Source of the DNA: Rhodothermaceae bacterium Tc-Br11_B2g6_7
GTDB lineage: Bacteria; Bacteroidota; Rhodothermia; Rhodothermales; Salinibacteraceae
Direction: 5' to 3'
DNA length: 64,000 nucleotides
NCBI GenBank assembly: GCA_001564055.1
Contig: LKNB01000003.1
Span: forward strand, 56,066-120,065
Of the stretch, positions 58,862 to 64,000 are shown piece after piece. The position numbers were made by a program, and so were the translations under genes. Under the pieces are notes generated by a model, which was given only the letters and a program-made list of their open reading frames with translations, did not search any database and was not told where the DNA came from. The number at the start of each line of letters is the position of its first letter. The stretch's first letter is position 1.

Positions 58862-60418
58862 ATGCCTGCCCGCTCTACACCAAGTGTACGTTTCCTTCGG
58901 CACATCTTGCTGCCGGTTGTAGCCGGGCTCTTGGCCGCTGTCCTCTTTGTAGCGTGTGAGGCGCTTCCCACCGACCCGGCGATGGAGGCAGAGACTTCCA
59001 TAGCGGATGCCGAGCGTACGGATGGGACGGCCGGAGTTTCTACCGTGCCGTCGGGCATGCAAGTGAGCAGTGGAAGTATGACCTCTCCATTTATGTGCGT
59101 GCTGAGCACCCGGACCGATGCTGCATCGGCTGGCGCAATGGGTCCGGCCTACACGTATCGGTATGTCGGACTGGCGTTTGATGCGCAGTTGGTCGCGGCT
59201 GCCCAGGGAGAGATGGTGACGCTCACGTATCGCTTGCGGGACGAACGGGGCCAGATTACACGGCAGGCCACGTGCCGCTTGCCCGAGAATCTTCAGGCGC
59301 AGGCGCTGCTTTCGGCATGGCTCTTTCCTCAAGGAAGCGTAGGCCAGGGCGAGCGTCTTCAGTTTGTTCGAGAGAACAACCCTGGACTGTTTACAGACTG
59401 GGACGACCTCTTTGGGGAACCGTGTACCTCTCCTTGTGACGAAGGACAAGACTGCGTGTGGACCCCGTGTGATGATCTGCCGGATGGTGAATTTTGTAAT
59501 ACGGGCGGTATTTGTTATCCCGTTGATGACGGGGACGACGACGAGGAAGTAGAGCCGATTGATATTCCGGGTGGTGGCCATTGCGATAATCCATGGGACT
59601 GCCCGGATCCTCCGGACAACGAGCCTGGCGATGACCCGCCCCCCGGTGGCGGTGGCGGCACCCCGCCCAGCGACGACTGCCCCGACGACGATGACGACAC
59701 CCCCGCGCCCCCGGAAGGCGGCGACGACCCCTGTGGCCTCGACTGCTGGGAGCCGCCGGACGACGATGACGACCCCTTCAGCCCGCCGGGCTTCATGAGC
59801 GTACAGTCGTGGCAGACGACCAGCACAGGGATGGCAGTGACCTTCTACGCGCCAGCCAGCGCGGATTGCCCGGGGGAGGATGATGACCCGGAGAACCCCT
59901 GTGAAAGGGAGGATCCGCCAGCATATTGTGGCGAAGCAGGATCATGCTTCGATGCTGATATTCAAAATGACGAACATAGGAATGTTCTGGAGGTAATGGA
60001 GAACAATGGAATTCTTATGGATATGTGGAATCGTAGCGACGATTTAGGGTTAGAAAGTTTTAGCTGGATTAAACAGAACCCAGAAACGGAATTAATATCC
60101 AGTAGGCAACTTAGTTCTGATGAAGGTAATACGCTACCCTGCTTTGTTCTAACTGTCCCTGGTGCCGCGCCTGATAATGCGATTGGTTATGCCCACACAC
60201 ATCCGAAAATAGATGAAATTCGATCCTGTAGGAGGAATCCTTTAGACTCCAGCGCCGGGAACGTCGACGTGCCATACACAGAGAGCCACGTATCAAATTA
60301 CGATCGATCTACGGTAACAAGCCACAACCTTGACTTTGGGATAATGATGGATAGTGAAGTGATAAAATTCTTTGACAGCAATGAAGTAGAATCTACCTAT
60401 CCAAGATGTGGATTCTGA
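58862..60418 (+). CDS. Putative lipoprotein polymorphic toxin: N-terminal delivery region, Cys/Asp/Pro-rich linker, JAMM-like C-terminal domain
   Basis: Leader HILLPVVAGLLAAVLFVAC; linker GGDDPCGLDCWEPPDDDDDPFSPPGFMSVQSWQTTSTGMAV; C-term AIGYAHTHPK...TESHVSNYD; abrupt change to AT-rich DNA after ~59.93 kb. Confidence 0.7.
   Translation: MPARSTPSVRFLRHILLPVVAGLLAAVLFVACEALPTDPAMEAETSIADAERTDGTAGVSTVPSGMQVSSGSMTSPFMCVLSTRTDAASAGAMGPAYTYRYVGLAFDAQLVAAAQGEMVTLTYRLRDERGQITRQATCRLPENLQAQALLSAWLFPQGSVGQGERLQFVRENNPGLFTDWDDLFGEPCTSPCDEGQDCVWTPCDDLPDGEFCNTGGICYPVDDGDDDEEVEPIDIPGGGHCDNPWDCPDPPDNEPGDDPPPGGGGGTPPSDDCPDDDDDTPAPPEGGDDPCGLDCWEPPDDDDDPFSPPGFMSVQSWQTTSTGMAVTFYAPASADCPGEDDDPENPCEREDPPAYCGEAGSCFDADIQNDEHRNVLEVMENNGILMDMWNRSDDLGLESFSWIKQNPETELISSRQLSSDEGNTLPCFVLTVPGAAPDNAIGYAHTHPKIDEIRSCRRNPLDSSAGNVDVPYTESHVSNYDRSTVTSHNLDFGIMMDSEVIKFFDSNEVESTYPRCGF
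59696..59970 (+). repeat. Linker/cassette homology module, copy A (within full-length gene)
   Basis: gacacccccgcgcccccggaaggcgg...gatgctgatattcaaaatga; aligns to 62739-63010 throughout and to 61234-61395 for its first ~165 bp. Confidence 0.9.
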
Positions 60419-60455
60419 CCTTGCTCCAACTATAAATAATAAAATGGAAGGTGAC

Positions 60456-60920
60456 ATGTTTATGAAAAGTATAATCCTGGCGAGTCTATTCTGCTTTGGG
60501 ATCCTCTATATTTCACATTCAAGTTCAGCCGAGCAGGGAGTGCTTGAGACAGGAACCGAAAGCGAGGACGTATGCCCCGACGGATTCGATGTAGCGTATG
60601 AGGTGGTAGCACGATATCTGTCCAGTGACGGTTTGGCTGATATGCGTCAGGAAGCAGGTACATCCGGTATTTCTGTCGACAATGTTCGTCTACTTGTGGA
60701 CGGAGAAGACGAGGAAGCCTGTCAGGCGCTCGACACGCTGTACGGAGATTACCGGGGCGGCGAGGTGCGAGATGTAGCGTACTACGAAGCTGGAGGCTTT
60801 TACTTTGTCCCTGACCCGCTCATAACGCACGAGGTTGGGGGCATGATAATCGCTTCGGGACACCACTATTTATATGTTGTAAACAGTGACTTTGAGCAAA
60901 TACAAGCCCTCATGATGTAA
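60456..60920 (+). CDS. Candidate immunity protein A, exported
   Basis: Signal peptide MKSIILASLFCFGILYISHSSSAEQ; VCPDGFDVAYEVVARYLSS...DVAYYEAGGFYFVPDPL; paralog at 63495; immediately 3' of toxin-like gene. Confidence 0.6.
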   Translation: MFMKSIILASLFCFGILYISHSSSAEQGVLETGTESEDVCPDGFDVAYEVVARYLSSDGLADMRQEAGTSGISVDNVRLLVDGEDEEACQALDTLYGDYRGGEVRDVAYYEAGGFYFVPDPLITHEVGGMIIASGHHYLYVVNSDFEQIQALMM

Positions 60921-61077
60921 GCCATGCCGTCGTCGTACGTTACCATTGCCTCAGGCTTGCCCCCCAGACAGAGACGATCGGAGGCGTTACGACACGCGGG
61001 TCCCCAGCATACACCGCACTATCTCATGGACCGGGCCGAGCATGACGCGACAAGCCAGGGGATGACCATATTCTTCT

Positions 61078-61125
61078 CGCGCCGATGCTCTGCGTCGGCG
61101 CCCACCTGGGACGGTCCCCCGTCCA
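61078..61125. repeat. Hairpin repeat R1 copy 2 (spacer between cassettes A and B)
   Basis: ctcgccgatgctctgcgtcggcgcccacctgggacggtcccccgtcc. Confidence 0.8.
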
Positions 61126-61194
61126 TCGCCACGGTAGAAGCAGGGGTGCCAGTGGAGTGGCAGCGACAAAGCATAGCCCGAAGCAATACGGTAG

Positions 61195-62274
61195 CACGAC
61201 CATGCTTTGGCCCATGCAGCGCGTGCTGCACATGCGCCCCCGGAAGGCGGCGATGAGCCCTGCGGCCTTGACTGCTGGGACCCGCCGGACGACGATGACG
61301 ACCCCTTCAACCCGCCGGGCTTCATGAGCGTACAGTCGTGGCAGACGACCAGCACAGGGATGGCGGTGGCGGTGTACCAGCCGGCCAGCGCGGGATGCGA
61401 CGAAGAGGAGCCTTCCATCGAGCAGCAACTGGAAGGTTTGCTGGAGGCCAACCCCTTCGCCTTACTCGACATTCCGTGCGACCAGATTCCGTTCTGGCAG
61501 GATGTCATAAACTTTGAGGTGCCCGTCTCTGTAACTGATCGTCTGCAAAATGAAGAGCTTTTCGGTCCCGGTGAAATACAAACAATTCAAGAAGCCTCAG
61601 GCAGAAAAGTGAACCTCGACCTATTCGAAGTGGCTATAGATGAATCCGATCTTCCGACAGGATTATCACCTGAAGCAGTACTTGACCAAATTAGACTGAA
61701 TTTTAACGATTATGCCGAAGGGGCCGATTTCCAATTTTATCCAGGAACTGTAGATGAGGACATAAAATGGATGACTGACCCTCTTGGAACAGTATTCACA
61801 ATAAACCTAAATCCGGATGGTATTTTTCCAGCGAATGGTTCCGTTGTCACTACTGACTACTCTCAGACAAGCTGGACCTTTTCAACTGTGTGGACCTCCG
61901 ACGATGGTTACCACCCAGTGAGCGGAAATCGTCGATTCGGTTATCATCAAGACGGTCAAGAGATCAAATTTTTCTCACGCGGCGTAGATCGTACGTCGAT
62001 ACCTCTGTACTCTATTGCGAACACTGTTGGTGGAGGATTCAATAAGGCTGACAGTGTGTGGGAAAGCTTTCAGGATAACGTTAGAAATTTCCTTGGTGAT
62101 AGTGCTGAAATAAAAGCCCCTGTTACGTGGAGACCGCGCTATAGTGATATTCAAGATATCCTGAATGGAGACATGGATATTTCAGAATTAGATCAATGTT
62201 CGGGAATATGGGCGATAATTCTGTCAAAGCACTCGTCATCTTGGTCCTTGCCGTATCGATCTTTGATGTCTTAA
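61195..62274 (+). CDS. Orphan toxin C-terminal cassette B (no signal peptide or ATG upstream of linker)
   Basis: In-frame TAG at 61192-61194, then open frame APPEGGDEPCGLDCWDPPDDDDDPFNPPGFMSVQSWQTTSTGMAVAVYQPASAG followed by unrelated AT-rich C-terminus (GYHPVSGNRRFGYHQDGQEIKFFSRGVDR). Confidence 0.6.
   Translation, partial: HDHALAHAARAAHAPPEGGDEPCGLDCWDPPDDDDDPFNPPGFMSVQSWQTTSTGMAVAVYQPASAGCDEEEPSIEQQLEGLLEANPFALLDIPCDQIPFWQDVINFEVPVSVTDRLQNEELFGPGEIQTIQEASGRKVNLDLFEVAIDESDLPTGLSPEAVLDQIRLNFNDYAEGADFQFYPGTVDEDIKWMTDPLGTVFTINLNPDGIFPANGSVVTTDYSQTSWTFSTVWTSDDGYHPVSGNRRFGYHQDGQEIKFFSRGVDRTSIPLYSIANTVGGGFNKADSVWESFQDNVRNFLGDSAEIKAPVTWRPRYSDIQDILNGDMDISELDQCSGIWAIILSKHSSSWSLPYRSLMS
61234..61395 (+). 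repeat. Linker homology module, copy B
   Basis: gcgcccccggaaggcggcgatgagccctgcggccttgactgctgggacccgccggacgacgatgacgacccc... Confidence 0.9.
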
Positions 62275-62522
62275 TAATGCTTTACAGTTATTTATTCTCG
62301 CCCGGGCCACTTGACGCACTTCTATATTGGGTATATGTATTTCTGCCCGCGAGCATCTTTCCTTTACTGGTTGCCGGGACACTTTTCGTTGTCTACGGCT
62401 ATTGTTGGCCAAACACACTATCTGACACCACAATGTACTGGGTAAGAGTGACCTGGTACATCGTCGTGACTAAGTTTCTGCTGCAATTGCTGTTTACTGT
62501 CGTCGAGCGAACACTGCTGTAA
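62208..62522 (+). CDS. Candidate immunity protein B, multi-TM membrane protein
   Basis: MGDNSVKALVILVLAVSIFDVLIMLYSYLF...ALLYWVYVFLPASIFPLLVAGTLFVVYGY...; overlaps 3' end of cassette B in another frame; alternative ATG 62196. Confidence 0.55.
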   Translation: MGDNSVKALVILVLAVSIFDVLIMLYSYLFSPGPLDALLYWVYVFLPASIFPLLVAGTLFVVYGYCWPNTLSDTTMYWVRVTWYIVVTKFLLQLLFTVVERTLL

Positions 62523-62527
62523 GGTAT

Positions 62528-62576
62528 CTCCCGCCGATGCTCTGCGTCGGCGCGCACCTGGGACGGTCCCCCCTCC
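62528..62576. repeat. Hairpin repeat R1 copy 3 (spacer between cassettes B and C)
   Basis: tcccgccgatgctctgcgtcggcgcgcacctgggacggtcccccctcc, starting 6 bp after the immunity B stop. Confidence 0.8.
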
Positions 62577-62720
62577 GAGGTTGCGGTGTGGTTTTAGCGC
62601 GAACGAACGGCGCGGCCATCTTGAGGCCCCTGAGTGGTGTGCGTCAGCTGTTTGGTGGTGAGCGAGGAGGTGGGCAGTCCGAATCGCTCATGCGCTATAG
62701 ATACTTTGCCCGGGGACTAA

Positions 62721-63458
62721 TGCCCCGAGAACGCCGCCGACACCCCCGCGCCCCCGGAAGGCGGGGATGAGCCCTGCGGCCTCGACTGCTGGGAGCCGCC
62801 GGACGACGATGACGACCCCTTCAACCCACCCGGCTTCATGTCCGTGCAGTCGTGGCAGACGACCAGTAGCGGGATGGCGGTGGCGGTGTACCAGCCGGCC
62901 AGCGCGGACTGCCCGGGGGATGATGACCCGGAGAACCCTTGTGAAAGTGAGGATCCGCCAGCATATTGTGACGAAGCAGGATCATGCTTCGATGCTGATA
63001 TTCAAAATGAAGAGCACCACGATATCTTGAAAGCGCTGGAGAGCAGTGGACACTTAAGTGCGATGTGGGACCGGAGTGCTGATTTTGGCCTTGAAAGTTT
63101 TAATTGGATCGAACAAGATCCTACTACAGGGGATATTTCGTCCAGACCACTTGAAGGTGATGAGGGTAACACGCTGCCTTGTGCTGTTCTGACGTACCCT
63201 GATGCTGCACCTGAGAACGCGATAGGCTATGTGCATACACATCCCAAGATAGGGGAAACGAGATCATGTCGCGTCGACCCTAAGAATTTGAGTAAAGGGT
63301 ACATAGAATTTGAGTACACTGAAAGTCACGTAAGCCAGGATGATCTGGATACAGTTATATTGCATGATTTAGACTTTGGAATTATGCTTGATAGTGAGGC
63401 AGTATCACTTTATGATAGCACGGAAATACGCGGCGCGTATCCAAGATGTGTTTTTTGA
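62721..63458 (+). CDS. Orphan toxin C-terminal cassette C (JAMM-like, paralogous to A), no upstream start
   Basis: In-frame TAA at 62718-62720; first in-frame ATG is 62838 inside the linker; AIGYVHTHPK...TESHVSQDD. Confidence 0.6.
   Translation, partial: CPENAADTPAPPEGGDEPCGLDCWEPPDDDDDPFNPPGFMSVQSWQTTSSGMAVAVYQPASADCPGDDDPENPCESEDPPAYCDEAGSCFDADIQNEEHHDILKALESSGHLSAMWDRSADFGLESFNWIEQDPTTGDISSRPLEGDEGNTLPCAVLTYPDAAPENAIGYVHTHPKIGETRSCRVDPKNLSKGYIEFEYTESHVSQDDLDTVILHDLDFGIMLDSEAVSLYDSTEIRGAYPRCVF
62739..63010 (+). repeat. Linker/cassette homology module, copy C
   Basis: Near-identical to 59696-59970 apart from a 3-bp deletion and scattered substitutions. Confidence 0.9.
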
Positions 63459-63494
63459 GTGAATAATTACGCTAAAAAACACGGTGAGGTATGC

Positions 63495-63914
63495 ATGCGG
63501 TTAGATATATTGATTTTACTTGTATTATTTCATCCCACATGGCATGTGGCGCATTCGATAGGCGATAGCATTATTAAAATTGAAGATAACGTTGAACTGG
63601 TAGCCGTCTGTCCCGATGGGATTGATATAGGCTACGAGCTGGTAGAGAGGTACCTGTCCAGCCCGAGTTATGCGGATGTGCGACAAGAAGCAGGCACTTC
63701 AGGCATCTCGCCTGACGAGATAAGGCTATTGGTCGATGGGGCAGATGACGAAGCTTGTGAGGCGCTTAATGCTAAATATGGTCAGTATAGAAACGGCCGA
63801 GTACGAGATGTTGCATATTACGAGGCTGGGGGTTTCTACTTTGTTGCTCATCCGCTAACAGAAAAAGAGTTGACGGTTAAGTCCCTATTCTTGTGTAAAG
63901 CGGTAGGCCTATAG
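63495..63914 (+). CDS. Candidate immunity protein C (paralog of 60456..60920)
   Basis: VCPDGIDIGYELVERYLSSPSYADVRQEAGTSGISPDEIRLLVDGADDEACEALNAKYGQYRNGRVRDVAYYEAGGFYFVAHPL; hydrophobic N-terminus; diverges at C-terminus. Confidence 0.6.
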   Translation: MRLDILILLVLFHPTWHVAHSIGDSIIKIEDNVELVAVCPDGIDIGYELVERYLSSPSYADVRQEAGTSGISPDEIRLLVDGADDEACEALNAKYGQYRNGRVRDVAYYEAGGFYFVAHPLTEKELTVKSLFLCKAVGL

Positions 63915-63932
63915 AAAAGGCCACCGTCTTCT

Positions 63933-63970
63933 GTTAGGTTAGAGAAAGCATCACCAATCACAAACCTAAC
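63933..63970. repeat. 8-bp inverted repeat before a truncated ORF at window end
   Basis: GTTAGGTT ... AACCTAAC, followed by ATG at 63980 (MADLQFT...). Confidence 0.4.
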
Positions 63971-64000
63971 ATACCAACGATGGCCGACCTTCAGTTTACG

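Noticed and set aside
59515-59826. Ser/Gly-rich minus-strand ORF over the toxin linker (and a similar one at 61207-61508)
   Set aside because: Antisense of the Asp/Pro-rich linker; repetition follows from the linker module

Overview
GC-rich bacterial chromosome segment. Gene content (Bacteroidota-type SecA, T9SS-like C-terminal tail, TonB receptor with CarboxypepD-like plug, DUF5666 and PEGA proteins) suggests a Rhodothermales/Salinibacter-like member of Bacteroidota/Rhodothermota; this lineage is inferred by eye, not searched. About 0.8-58.4 kb is mostly ordinary: metH, a LolD/MacB-type ABC pair, hemolysin III, secA, recN, phosphohexomutase, a ChlI-like AAA+ ATPase, lipoate ligase, an MCP, nuoH, rpe, a TonB receptor plus beta-helix lipoprotein, an exported pyrophosphatase, a PEGA Ser/Thr kinase cluster, a HisKA_2 kinase with an NtrC-like regulator, dnaJ/cbpA, accC, an AP2-like protein, ThuA, two MBL-fold proteins and a YdiJ-like FAD/FeS oxidoreductase. 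The left edge has a truncated DDE transposase bracketed by ~80-bp direct repeats. The standout is the right end (58.8-63.9 kb): a putative lipoprotein-anchored polymorphic toxin with an HTHP...SxxD (JAMM-like) C-terminal domain and a signal-peptide-bearing partner gene. It is followed by two start-less orphan C-terminal cassettes, each beginning with a near-identical copy of the parent gene's linker module and each followed by its own candidate immunity gene. Toxin/immunity parts are AT-rich; linker modules and spacers are GC-rich. Hairpin repeats lie in the spacers. This looks like a recombinational toxin-tip switching array and is the best candidate for an undescribed system. All family calls are by eye; no searches were run.
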